Assembly (NCBI GenBank): GCA_008638375.1
Contig: VIRR01000536.1
Location: 62,001-126,000, forward strand
Reading direction: 5' to 3'
Source of the DNA: Nyssa sinensis
Taxonomy: Eukaryota; Streptophyta; Magnoliopsida; Cornales; Nyssaceae
Length of the DNA: 64,000 bases
Shown: in pieces, positions 34,592-45,918 of the stretch
How positions within the stretch are numbered: the stretch's first letter is position 1
Layout: the number at the start of each line of letters is the position of its first letter
Notes under the pieces: generated by a model
What the model saw: only the letters and a program-made list of their open reading frames with translations
The model's database searches: none
What the model was told of the DNA's origin: nothing
Made by a program: the position numbers and the translations under genes

Positions 34592-37506
34592 TGTCACGCC
34601 TCGAATTTTCATAAACCCTGGGAGTGAGTGAAATGAATTAAGAAAATAAATAAAAGACAATTAAATGGATTTAGTTGGTTACATATTAATTATTCATTCA
34701 TTTTCTGATTTTTTCCAAAATTAAGAATGAAAATTTGCTACTAGACTTTCCCAAAATGGGTTTCAAATGGTAGTCAAACATCTCCCCCTACCAAGGTTCA
34801 AAATTAGTCCAAGTCATGTTCAAGAATGGCCTCCAAGAATTGCCCCAAAATGTCTCAAAATATGCCTTGAAATAATGGCCTAAATGGGTCCAAAAATGTC
34901 CTAAGACTTAGGCCAAAAATAGGCTAAAAATTCTACCTAAGGTAGTCTAAAGAAGTGGCCAAACATGGCCCATGAGAGTAGCCAAACATGGCCCAATAGG
35001 GTGGCCAAGCATGGCCCAAAAGAATGGCCAAGGGCTGGTGTCAAGGGGCAAGGGGCTAGGTGCCCAAAAAGGTGCCAAGCAGCAAGGCAAACTGCAACAC
35101 GTGTGGGGCAAGGCAGTGGCAACAGGCGTAGGGGCAAGGGGAGGCTGGCGCGCGCAGGGCGCACGGGGCAGGGCACGCGCAGGGCATGGCACGCGGCTGG
35201 GGCTGGTCTAGGCTGTTTCACTGTAGCGACAAAGACTGATTTTTTTTGTTTTTCCTACAGGTTTACTGTAGCGACAGAGGCTGAATTTCTCTGTCCAACA
35301 GCTGATTTTCTCTGTTTTCTAAATTTTTTTCCAAAGTTTTGCAACCTACTTTTTTCCCATTTTTAGCCTATTTCTTCAAGGTTTTTAGCCCCCCTTTTTG
35401 GGCACTTTTCTCACCTATATAAATGGTGTTTTACACACTTAACAATCTTTTAATTTCACAATATTTTAGCATGGTTTCCTTTACTTTCTAAGCCTTCTTC
35501 CACCTAATATTCCACAACACAACCCATCATTTCTCAACTAGCAACCTAAATACATTATTCACTTTAACTAAGCATTTATCCATTACTCAAAACACACAAT
35601 CCACCATATATACACGTATACTTTAAGTTTAAATATTACAAACCTTATGTTCATTAAAATTTTTAAGGCCTTGCCCATTGTTTTCATACTATGCGAGATC
35701 TCTAGAAATAAATACACATGTCTTAGGGCTTTTGCCCTTATACATACAAAATATGTCCCAAGGGCCAAATATCCTCCATAGTCCATGTCCCCTCTATTCT
35801 TCAAGACTTCTTTAAGTCTCAAGTACCGGGAGCCTCATCTGTAATATGATATCCCACGAGAGGTCAGCACAACTGCTAGTATAATATAGTGCTAATTCAA
35901 AGAACAAAGTTAAGGCATGGCGTGTGCAAGTGTACATTTATAAGCTATTTGCCTTTTAATTCATCAATGTAATGCATGGCAATATGCATGACACACACAT
36001 GCAACTCTATGCCACACCCATGTCTCGTTCACGGATCGCTCCCGTTGGACCACTGAGTACCAATGCAATGGCCAATTTTGGGTTTTTCACCATAGGATCT
36101 ACACCCTCATAATGCATAGCACCTAAGTGCTCAACCTATACTATGTTTTCAAAGGATTCACCATATACCAATATGCCTTGATTTCACTATGCAATAATGC
36201 AATCTTAATGAAGCATTTTATCAAACACATGGTGTATGTCTTAAATAATGCATTATATTTTAAAGTAACTATAACTTTTGAATCATAACACTTTGTCTAC
36301 ATGAACCTAGCATGTAATTCAATCAATTACACATATAAACATATTACATATTCATAACCTTAACAAATTCTCAAAGATTACAAAATACCTAAAGTACCAC
36401 TACATTGAATAAATCATAACTTTCAAACTATAAGATTTTGTTTGCATGAACATAAGCTAGAATACCATGAATTATACATATCGTCATGGTTTATGTTTAT
36501 CACTTTACCAAATTCTTAAAGAATACACAATTACACAAATCATCAATACATTAAACAACCATATCTTTTAAAACACAAGGTTTATTCACATGAACATAAG
36601 CCACAATATAATAAATCAAACATATCTTCAAGTTACATGTTCATCATTTTAACAAATTCTCAAAGAACTCAAAGAACACACAAGTATACAAATTACCAAC
36701 TCTAGGTTTTTCAAAGCAACTACATCCTAAGTGACTTTCTAACAACAAGTAAATATATAAATCACTCAATCAACATATAAAACACTCCTAAACTTAACCA
36801 TATTCTTTACTTAGCAAGATATCATACCTAGATGGGTTTTTCTCAACCCTAGGGAGTTGTGTTCACTGTGCAGCCAAACCAATTGGTTAGAATAAAGTCC
36901 TTGACGTGAGGAACAACTTCCTAGAAGGAAGTCTTGTGAAAATCCAAGCCTAAAGATGTGTTTTGGAGGCTTGAATGTTGAAAAACCCTAGGTTTCTTTC
37001 TCCCTTTTCTCCATGAACGTGCAGCTACTGTATTCTAAGACCAAAGAATGAAATTATATCACTAAGGGGTCCTATTATAGTAAAGGGGCCAAAGGGTAAA
37101 AAGACCCTTTTGCCCTTCATGAGTTCGGGGCCCCGTTACACTACAACCCGTCCCAAAACACCTCAATTTGATATTTTGTTTTAGCCAAAGTTCTTTAAAT
37201 TATTTTAAATGATATTTCTCAAAAAAATTTATTTTCACCTGTGGCCGAGTTTGGCAAGTCCACCCAAGCCACTCGGGATGCCCTTTTTGGTTCATTTTTT
37301 AAACTATCTTTGAATAGGCTCAAATTTTTATAAGAGGTGTATTTCAACATGCTAAGCATATTTATATTCTATGACATACTCAAAATATGCTCCTAAACAT
37401 GACTTATGCCTAAATGTGCATGCGTAGTGCCGTACCGGCAAATAGTGCATAAATAGTGTCCTACCGGCAAAACGAAAAATTTACCCTCATTTTTCAGGTC
37501 TCTACA
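34592..37506 (-). repeat. Minus-strand chromovirus LTR, element C-like family (2,915 bp)
   Basis: It is bounded by TGTCACGCC and GTCTCTACA (minus: TGTAGAGAC...GGCGTGACA). An iMet-type primer site lies directly beyond its left end, so this is a 5' LTR on the minus strand whose internal region is almost wholly lost. It shares with element C LTRs the CCGGTAGG...TATTTATGCA start, the 'gggatatcatattacaga' segment and a GC-rich insert (35,020-35,215). ORFs in the GC-rich insert on both strands are compositional artefacts. Confidence 0.88.
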
Positions 37507-39045
37507 AATTTGGGCAACAATTTTTTTTTTTTTGGAACAATAATATATAAAACAAGTTGATTCCCTCTCTACATTAGCTACAACAAATGGACATCTATAA
37601 TAAAGCACTTCCTCTATAATATAGAAGATCAATTAAAAATAGGACCTTTAAATACAAAAAATAAGTCTAGAAGACCGCAATTACAAAGTCCTATGATAAA
37701 CTTTGTTTTCAAGTAGAAACAATGCTTAAAATCCCAAGTGATGATTTTTACTTCTTTTCTGACTTTTCAATTGTTTATATTGATTATATTCATCTTGAGT
37801 AAGAAAAATATTGAAAATATTTTCTTTTTGTAAAGAAGTTTGTTGGTCTTATCTGCTTGAAAATAAAAAAAATTTTAGACCGATCATTTGTAGACAAATT
37901 TTTTGATTAAAGACAAAACCTAATTACAAAGATTTTTGGATAGTTTAAGTTCCATTTAAGCCTTGAGAGTTTTATAAAGATTTTATATAACGATGTTGCA
38001 ACATTGTATTAGAGATTAAAAGAAAACCTCCAAATTAGACCGATAACTATAGCATTGTAGTTCACAAAATAAGCTAAGACTCTACAGTGTTAATGCATAC
38101 TGCATCCCAAAGCATATAAAATTATACAAACGGGTGCTTCAAAGATTGAACATGGAGGAATTCTTAAATAGAGAATAAATGGTAAGGAAAAATTGGTAAA
38201 ATTCACTTTCAAAATTTAGAATGCGGATCAATGAAATTATTTTAGTATTAAAAATAATTTTTGTATAATAGTCTTATGTGTTACAAAGATCAATCATTCT
38301 TAGTGTAGGCACCTGAGATAGGCATCACTTAGAAGGCTTGCATGCCCACATTCCATATGACACATGGAAGCCCTAACAGTGCCATGTCAATTACTACTCA
38401 CATTTGAGGAGCATTGTTCGACGTTCAGAAGCTAAACCGACCTACTCTCTACTGAACAAAAGACCTGGTCGAGTTGCAAATGAACATCTCATCGAGAAAG
38501 TGAGTTGACCTCCCAAAAAGGAGGTCTGTCCAAGCGATCTAATGACTCACTAGGCCCTGCTACTTCGTGGTTGCTTAATGCTTTGTTGGGGCATGCTTTA
38601 CGATGACCCTCATAGTCTAGTGTGGATGTGACACCAGAAATGGTGCCATATCTCACACTTTTGGGATTCTTAGGGTTTTATGGCATGATAGATTAAGTAG
38701 CGGGCTCTTTAAAGAATCTCACAGCTTAAGACCTTCACAATCTGAACAGTGGGACTATCTAAACCTTCTAAAATAAAATGAGAGAAATCCTACACCCCTA
38801 CCAGAACCTTCTACAGTATTCCATAACTACTTTCTATTTTGGACACTAGTTGGCCATACGGAGTTCATCCCGGTTATTTGAGAAACCCTAACGTATTCAC
38901 ACGTGTCAGTCCTATTATAAATAAACCCCGACGTCATTCATTTGAGGAGACAAAAAAAAATAGCATCTCAACGATCACCAATGATAAGAGTAATATTGAA
39001 TCTGGTGCTGAAGTCATGATCTTCACCAACTTCCAAGCCCCAGTT

Positions 39046-39095
<50 letters not shown>

Positions 39096-39718
39096 TCTGG
39101 ATTGTCCTACTTCACCCTATTGTATAACTCTCTAGTTCCCATAAGCATTTGACGTGAATCTTTCACTCCCTGTACAAACCTATATCTTTATCCAACACCT
39201 TCACAAACTACTATACTACCTGCACTTAGTAAGAATTAATTGTATGGTTGCTAAAGATGTTCTTGAAAAATATGTTAAAAATCTTTCCTAGCAAATTTGT
39301 TAGATGACAAGGTATACTATTTTTTTAATATTTTAACATAAATTGTATTAAAGAATATTCAAATTATCTTCCTAGCTTTCTTACTCGAGAATTTTTCTTA
39401 GGTGGGAAATATGAGGTCAAGTAGCAATCGCAAAAATCACAATCTTGGCTGCAAAACTAAATAAAAGAAAAGAGTCGATGTAAAATATAAGGAAATGTGA
39501 TTTTGATAATAAATAATTGATTAATATTTAGTGAAAAGTAATTCTTTTAATCTCCAAGTATTCACTTGTTTAAATAATTAATTAAATTAAAACATGATTA
39601 TAATTTCATTTATTAGTTAAGGGATTATAAAATTATTTTTATCTAATTTCAAACCAAATATAACCTTAGTCTTTGGTGTGAAAAAGTAAAGAAATAATTA
39701 AATTCGTACAACGCTAAC
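37507..39718. other. AT-rich low-copy-looking DNA, no gene recognised
   Basis: I see no conserved protein, tRNA or mobile-element end. A (CT)n tract of about 47 bp lies at 39,045-39,091. The ORF crossing it (38,839-39,135) is unsupported. Confidence 0.5.
38901..38925 (+). promoter_or_regulatory. Possible promoter: G-box-like motif and TATA box
   Basis: CACGTGTCAG is followed within about 12 bp by TATTATAAATAAA, and a long CT tract lies about 120 bp downstream. This layout fits a plant promoter or an old LTR U3/R region. No downstream ORF or second LTR was found, so the call is weak. Confidence 0.22.
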
Positions 39719-39975
39719 TTTTTTCATATGTTAAGAGTTATCGGGATCTTATAGGCTAATGGGAGGTCCAATTTAATGGCAAGATAACTAATTACTCCAT
39801 TTACCCAAGAGTTTTTAGAATTCTATAAACTAATGAGAGGCTCAATCTAATAGTCAAACACCTAACAACTCTATTGTCCACATAATAAAATGGGACTTAA
39901 TCTTGTCATTGACAAGATTTAAACCTTGATCTTTTATGTGAAAAGTCAAAGAAATACCACATGGCCTTGGTAACA
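39719..39975 (-). mobile_element. tRNA-derived SINE-like repeat
   Basis: On the minus strand, AAGGCCATGTGG (plus 39,957-39,968, A-box-like) and GGTTTAAATCTTG (plus 39,913-39,925, B-box-like) span 56 bp, the tRNA-like spacing of a Pol III promoter. A tRNA-unrelated body with internal similarity ('ttataggctaatgggaggtc' versus 'ctataaactaatgagaggct') follows, then a short A-run near 39,720. No certain target duplication was identified, so boundaries are approximate. Confidence 0.5.
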
Positions 39976-40689
39976 AGTTACAAGTTAAGGTAACAAGACT
40001 TTCTAGCATTTTCTGTCCACCTCATTGAAGGGTAACTAGTGGTCGTGTCACAGAATAAACATAATTTAATACAAATTTCAATTCCACATTCTTTTAAGCT
40101 TGACTCCCTCATTCAGACCTTACAAATTCCACCACCAATTCATACCGAACTCTGTAGACGAAGAAAACACCTCATTACAATCTCACGTTCTTTCTACACA
40201 AATTTATGTCTCATACTCTATTTCTCTTCGGATTGTTCTGTTCAGATTGATGAGATTGACTCAGTTCTAATAATTAAAGTAATTGATTCTTTTATCTCTT
40301 CGTTTATTCTCTCATAACGATTTTCTTATGAGATGGAGTAGTCAAACATTCTTAATATAACATTTTACCATCAACTGGTGTGTTAATTTGTGTAGTTGAA
40401 AAAATATATGGTTATGGTATTTTTTTTTCCAAAAAAAAAATCTCATTTTATGGTTTTTAGATGATAGCTAATGTGTAATGAGCATATGTATGATCTTTCA
40501 GTAAATAATCTAAATTATTTTGTGGCATATTCTTCACACGTGTGTGTGTTTTGCATGAATTATGCGTTGATCTGTTTGCATTGTTTGTGTGTGTTGCATG
40601 ATTGTGTGATTGTCTGATTGTAGAAGCTAATTTCATACTAGGTTTTGATTGCTGTTTGAATTGTTGTTTAGTTCAATTGAAGATGAGCA

Positions 40690-40692
<3 letters not shown>

Positions 40693-40731
<39 letters not shown>
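40693..40731. repeat. (TA)n microsatellite
   Basis: About 39 bp of uninterrupted AT dinucleotides lie upstream of the VAMP727-like exon, possibly inside its former 5'-UTR intron. Confidence 0.9.
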
Positions 40732-40735
<4 letters not shown>

Positions 40736-40817
40736 ATTTGATAGGTTGTTTTTGGATTGTTGGAACAGTTGTGGTGCATCTTCAAGCTTTTGAAGTTATA
40801 GTTGAGAGATAAATTAG

Positions 40818-40996
40818 AAAGGCTTCATATATAGCTCCGTTGCAAAAGGAACTATTGTTAGCTGAGCACACACCTTATTCTGGCAACTTCAGTACTATTG
40901 TTGTGCAATGCTTGCAAAAGCTGCCTTCTAATAGTAGCAAATATACGAACTCGTGTGATGGGCATACCTTCAACTTTCTGATTGATAATGGATTTG
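40818..40996 (+). pseudogene. VAMP727: VAMP727-like R-SNARE, first coding exon only (longin domain), broken
   Basis: VAMP72-family R-SNAREs mediate vesicle fusion to the plasma membrane or vacuole. The translation shows, in pieces, KGFIYSSVAKGTI, then after a frame change LAEHTPYSGNFSTIVVQCLQ, KLPSNSSKYTNSCDGHTFN and FLIDNGF. This is the N-terminal longin domain, closest in wording to VAMP727. The expected start codon is replaced (codons before KGF read AAT TAG), and a frameshift separates GTI from LAEH. A plausible splice donor (G|GTATTG) follows at 40,997. No later exon (SNARE helix, membrane anchor) was found in the next several kb. It is therefore a truncated genomic fragment. Since intron-like sequence is retained, it is not a processed retrocopy. 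Confidence 0.72.
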
Positions 40997-41547
40997 GTAT
41001 TGGTTCTTTATTCGAATTAATCATCCCTCATATCATCCCCCTCGTCACGGGAAAATTAACCAGCTCACCAGTTAATCAAGGTTGACCAATTCCAACCCAT
41101 TTAAACATAGGCTGATTGAGTGGATTTCAATCCCTCAACAAATCAAGGAATGAAATCTTATGCACAATGCCAACCATAGTATGATATATTTCTATTATAA
41201 GGAAATTAGCTAAGATTAAGGGAGTCATCTCTGGGTCACCACCTACTACTTAAATGTCAAAACCCTTGGTTTAAAGGTACGCAAAACCGGGTATTCATCT
41301 TCCTGCTTCATTCAAGTTTTCAAACTAGCAACACGTTAACTTAACTGTCGAAGACTTCTTGGGCAGCACCACACCGTTGCCCTCTAACTAAGTTCTGATA
41401 AACCTTTTCCCTTTCTTGTAGATAGACGTTCATTGGTGGAGGATTTTTAACTCACAACATTGTTTGAAATATAAATTTGGAACAAAGATTTGCAAAGCAT
41501 AACATTGTTAGCGTAACCTGCAAGCATATTAGGATGTTTCTCTTAGT

Positions 41548-41740
41548 CAGTGGCGGATCTCGAAACTCAATTTATGGGGGTACAAAATTGCAAGTAATTG
41601 AAATTTAAAAAGGTTCATATGATTATATTTAAAAAAATAGAGGACCAAGTCCTATTTCATTAGAACATTTTATAAAAATTAGTGTTAAAAATATAATATC
41701 AAAATTTTTGGAAGCTCTTTGTCCCCCCGATCCGCCTCTA
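41548..41740. mobile_element. hAT-type MITE (193 bp) with 8-bp target duplication
   Basis: The left end CAGTGGCGGATC and the right end (reverse complement TAGAGGCGGATC) match at 10 of 12 positions. It is flanked by CTCTTAGT (41,540-41,547) and CTCTTAAT (41,741-41,748), an 8-bp duplication with one mismatch. Eight-base duplications and a CAGTGGCGGA-type terminus fit non-autonomous hAT elements. It is too short to code for transposase. Confidence 0.72.
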
Positions 41741-41748
41741 CTCTTAAT

Positions 41749-44512
41749 GCAACTAAAGATTTCCTCTAGCTCAACGGCTAATGCTTTTCAAAATGTGTGG
41801 GTTCCAATAGTTAACACTTGCTACGCTACGCTTATCTTATCTGAATTTTTAAATTATTGTTATTGTAAAAACTTTATACCTCACCTTATACATATATGAT
41901 ACATCACCACCATTTGGGGTTTTTGAATCCAAATTAAATTAAAATAAATTTTCAAGTAAAAAAGAGAGCTGTTGTTCATTGTTGATTCCATATATACAAG
42001 TTGTTTTATAGCAATGTGAATTCAGAATATACCTAATCTCTACACTATTTTGTGAAAAGTGATTATTATTCAACATGTTATTATTAAACATGTTGACACG
42101 ACTCGAAAAACCCGTTTAATAAATGAGTTATGTCAGATGGAGTGACCCGACACGACCTGAATAACATGTTTAATTGTTATTCATGTTTAACACGAGTAAC
42201 TTTTTCAATAGGAATATAACCTATTTGACACGAATAATCTATTTTAATAAATTATTAATTTCATTCTCATTCAAATCATAAGCATAATCAAGTCAATCCC
42301 ACTCAAATCACAATCTAAATAACAAAAAACGAAACATCCATATTCATTTAGGATGATGCATTGTCTAAATTAAAATAAAGTAAGTTTGCTAGTGATGTTT
42401 CATTCAAGTTTAAATATCAAATGCAATTACATAACCAAAGTAATTATAGATACAAAAAAATAACTTTCACAAGCATTTCAAAATATTTGCTATTTCTCAG
42501 CTCTTATCAAAATAATGTACCATCAATCCATATAAATCCGTCAGCCATCCAAAAAATGCACCATTAGTCCATCACCTTTTATCAAAGACACCCTGCAACA
42601 TGACACCTGATGGTTGGGTCCCTTGGTGTGAGCTAACCTAGAAAGGGGTTGAATAGGTATGTACAATTTTTTCGATTCTTCTAATTTTTCAATCATAACA
42701 CTAACAACTACTAAAATGAAAAAATATGTGAATTGTAAATTCAATCAATATTCAACAAATCACAACAATTCAATCAAATTCCAACAATTCAATCAAAAGC
42801 ACAATCCATACAATTTAGTAATCTAGTAGTGTCTGACAAACATACCATTCACCCAAGCTTAATTGATCATCTAAACCAATTTCAATATCAATTTCACAAT
42901 TCAAGTAGAAATTAGATTAAGTGATCAATTCTCAATTCCACAATTCAATTATCAATTCCAATTTCACAATTAAGGTTTTTAATTACTCAATGGATGATTA
43001 AATTTCATAATTCATGAAAACCTAAATCTCAATTTAGCGGAAGCATTCAATTCAAGCAAATTGGAAATTGTAAAGAGAGAAGAGTATGAGAATTTGCAAA
43101 CCGAAGTGATGACTGAGAAACCACCATAGAAAAACTAACCATGGAGTAAAACTTTGGAGCCATGCCAATGCTCAATGAAGAGTTCCACTATGAGTGAGAT
43201 CGAATTACAACGATGAAGACTTAAACTTAGTCCCTCAGACGCCGCTCAACATCTTCACGTCTTCAATCTCCCTTGAATCCATAAGCTTCCTCCATAGTCA
43301 GAATCTTCATACAACCGGATGATCTTCAGCGGTCTCGGAATCCTCCGATAAACACACTTCATAATTACAAATCCTCATAATCTCTGTATCTACCAATTGC
43401 TCAATAATGAATCCTCAAGGTTGAACTCCAAGCTCTTCAATGGTGAATTGACATGGAATTAAGGCTCTTTGAATTGACTTGGATCATGTGATTTGATCTA
43501 AATCAATGAATGATTAGAGTAGAGATATGCATGATATACAAGAATGAATGTTCACTCATGAAAGCTCTTAGATCTCTCAGATGTAAAGCTCCCACAATTT
43601 GAACTCTTTCTAACTTTGTTCTCGCTAAATAGAAACTGAATTTTTGTGATTTCATATCAATGAAATCGAATCTCAACAGAGTCTTGCAAATAGAAAATTT
43701 TTTTATTTTTGCGCAGTGTTTGTTCGAACGAACCATTGATTATTCGAACAAGCACTTCTTTGTTCGAACGACCAAGGAACGAACATCAAACGAGCAAATG
43801 TGGACGTTGTGGCTCTTCGTTTAATGCAGTCCTATCGAACGATTAAGAACAAGCAACAAAGAGTTGTTCATCTTCTACTTGTCTTATGAGCTCAGTTTCT
43901 CTAAGTGTTTTGAAATATGCATTATTTGAAAAAATTGTTTCACAAACACAAGCCAACTACACACATGATGATATGATCACAAATATATGCAATGCATGCA
44001 ATGTGTGAATGTGTGAGATCTAATTCAAAATAAAAGTCCAAAATACCCATATTACCCTTTTCAACTCAAGTCGGCCAGTAGATGTATATGGCAATGAAGC
44101 TTGGATCGTCTTATAATAGAACGGGGCATTGAGTTACTCTAAACCTCAGACTAATTTAATGAATACAATCAAAACACATTTTGTCAAACCGGATTCACCA
44201 GTTAAAAGATCGGACCCCATGGTGCTAACAATACCAATTTAATCAACAACTACAAATGCAACACCATTCAATATATGACCCAAAGAGAATTGCATACATG
44301 TGAATAAAATAACTACAAATTGTATTCACTAGACTATAGTAATTAGGTCTTGCTCAAAATAATTCTTACTCATTAAATAAATGGAGATAACTATCCTGTT
44401 TATAAGCTTTTCTATTTCTTCAACCCTCCCTCATAAGAAAAATGTAAATGATACATGCATATGTTAATTACAAGGGTAACATAACAACAAATTAGCACTA
44501 ATATAAGAAAAG
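41749..44512. other. No gene; degenerate repeat-like sequence
   Basis: No protein is recognisable. Around 42,090-42,240 is 'cgacacgacctg...' sequence of a kind dispersed in plant genomes. At 42,630-42,660 'gagctaacctagaaaggggttgaatagg' resembles a motif seen in some copia LTRs. 42,760-42,990 is rich in 'caattcaat'. 43,720-43,860 repeats 'gttcgaacg'. None has definable ends. Confidence 0.4.
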
Positions 44513-44790
44513 ACTTTCTATAAGATCACCAATTTAGAGTAGTCCATGATGTCCAAGGACTTGAAATGTTTAAATAAGCATGGATAAGCGTGATGTTAAA
44601 ATAGAAAATTCTCAGGAAGTAAAAGCAAAATCAAGGATAACATATATAAGAGATTCCCACAGGATCACCAATGTAGGGCAGTCCACGATGTCCAAAGACT
44701 TGAAGTGTTCAAGTAAGCATGGATAAGCTTGATGTTAAAATAGATAATTCCCACCAAGTGAAAGGAAAAAGCACGGATAACATATGTAAG
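44513..44790. repeat. Tandem duplication, 139-bp period
   Basis: 'gatcaccaa' occurs at 44,524 and 44,663. The following sequence ('...cagtcca', 'gatgtcca', 'agcatggataag', 'gatgttaaaatag') is repeated with substitutions in two copies. No coding potential is seen. Confidence 0.8.
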
Positions 44791-44876
44791 AGTAAAAAAT
44801 TAGCAAACATATTTCAAATAAACATACAGAAAGATGAACAGCTCAAGGTGACTCGATATATAATCATAATATTGCA

Positions 44877-45480
44877 GCTGGAGGTTCATTTACCTTTAAA
44901 GAGAAAAACAAAGACTATGTCAGAAATCAAAATAATGAAAAAAAAGATCAATACAGTGTAGGGACATGAATAATTTAGTTTAACAGAATTTGCAGTGGTT
45001 CATTTACATGAAGAAACAGAGAATAATTGCATCAAAATGACAAAGACAACATTGGATCACAAAAAAATATAAATAAATAAATAACAACTTTGTACCTTTG
45101 GAAACAAAAGACCTGGTCCATCACTATTATCTCAAAATATCCTCTAATCATAAAAAAAAAATCCTCTTTCCAAAAGAATTTCAAAACAATGTTGCAGGTT
45201 CATTTATCTTTAAAGGAAAAAAAAATAACAATGTTGCAGTCTGTAGGTTCATTAACCTTTAAAGAGAAAAAGAAAGATTATGTCAAAATAACAAATAGAG
45301 AAATCAATGCAGTTGGAGGGACATGAATAATTTAGTTTAACAGAATTTTTAGTGGTTTATTTACATGAAGAAGCAGAGATTAATTGCATCAAAATGACAA
45401 AGACAACACTGATTACAAAAAATATAAATAAATAAATAACAGCTTTATACCTTTGGAAACAAAAGACCCGGTCCTTCACT
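44877..45480. repeat. Direct repeat, about 357-bp period
   Basis: Sequence from about 44,880-45,118 recurs at about 45,238-45,477; for example 'gggacatgaataatttag' is at 44,961 and 45,318. The copies differ by small indels and substitutions. Short ORFs across them are incidental. Confidence 0.82.
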
Positions 45481-45489
45481 ATTACCTCA

Positions 45490-45739
45490 TGTTAACAATA
45501 TATGTGTATAGTAATTAGGTTTTCTATTTGTACATGGCGGCTAAAGTTTGTTCATTGCTTGTATAGCTCCAGGGTTTCATTTTCTCATTATTTCCTTTTT
45601 CTCTCTTTCCTTTTCTCTTACTTACCTTTTGTAAGCCCTTCCTCTCCTATATAAATGAGGGCTCTCTCCCTTATAATACACATAATATAATATAATACAC
45701 ATCTACAATATATGTTTACATTCTTTCTTTCTCTCAACA
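45490..45739 (+). repeat. Ty1/copia-type 5' LTR (250 bp)
   Basis: It is bounded by TGTTAACAAT and CTCTCAACA and followed immediately by an iMet primer site. A TATA box (CTATATAAATGAGG, about 45,647-45,660) sits where a copia LTR promoter is expected. Size and layout fit small-LTR plant copia elements. No second LTR is in the window. Confidence 0.85.
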
Positions 45740-45918
45740 TGGTATCAGAGCCATAACCATTTCAAGGTCGTTTCCAACAACCCTAAGTGGTGACTACTAT
45801 CACCACTAACCTTACGGTGGCCTTCATTCACCAACCTTCTGTGGTGACTACTGTTATCACTATTGTACTGTACTGTGAATACACTTGCTGTGTCATTATC
45901 ATTGTAAACACCTTATTT
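45740..45918 (+). other. Primer binding site and leader of the truncated copia element
   Basis: TGGTATCAGAGCCATAAC (45,740-45,757) is the primer site. About 160 bp of leader follow, with 'ggtgactactatcacc' repeats, before the Tat/Ogre-like LTR begins. No copia gag-pol follows, so the rest lies beyond the later insertion or is lost. Confidence 0.8.

Noticed and set aside
34937..35366. Overlapping ORFs on both strands around 35 kb
   Set aside because: They follow the GC-rich cassette of an LTR in several frames at once, with no conserved protein pattern.
38302..39200. Complete LTR around the TATA box and CT tract
   Set aside because: The layout is suggestive, but no second copy, primer site or defined TG...CA ends could be found.
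41767..41810. Second SINE directly right of the hAT MITE (TAGCTCAACGG with GGTTCCAATAG)
   Set aside because: The span is only 44 bp and the B-box is poor; too weak to annotate.
44513..45480. CRISPR-like array
   Set aside because: Only two copies of each unit, without regular short spacers, in plant DNA; they are ordinary tandem duplications.
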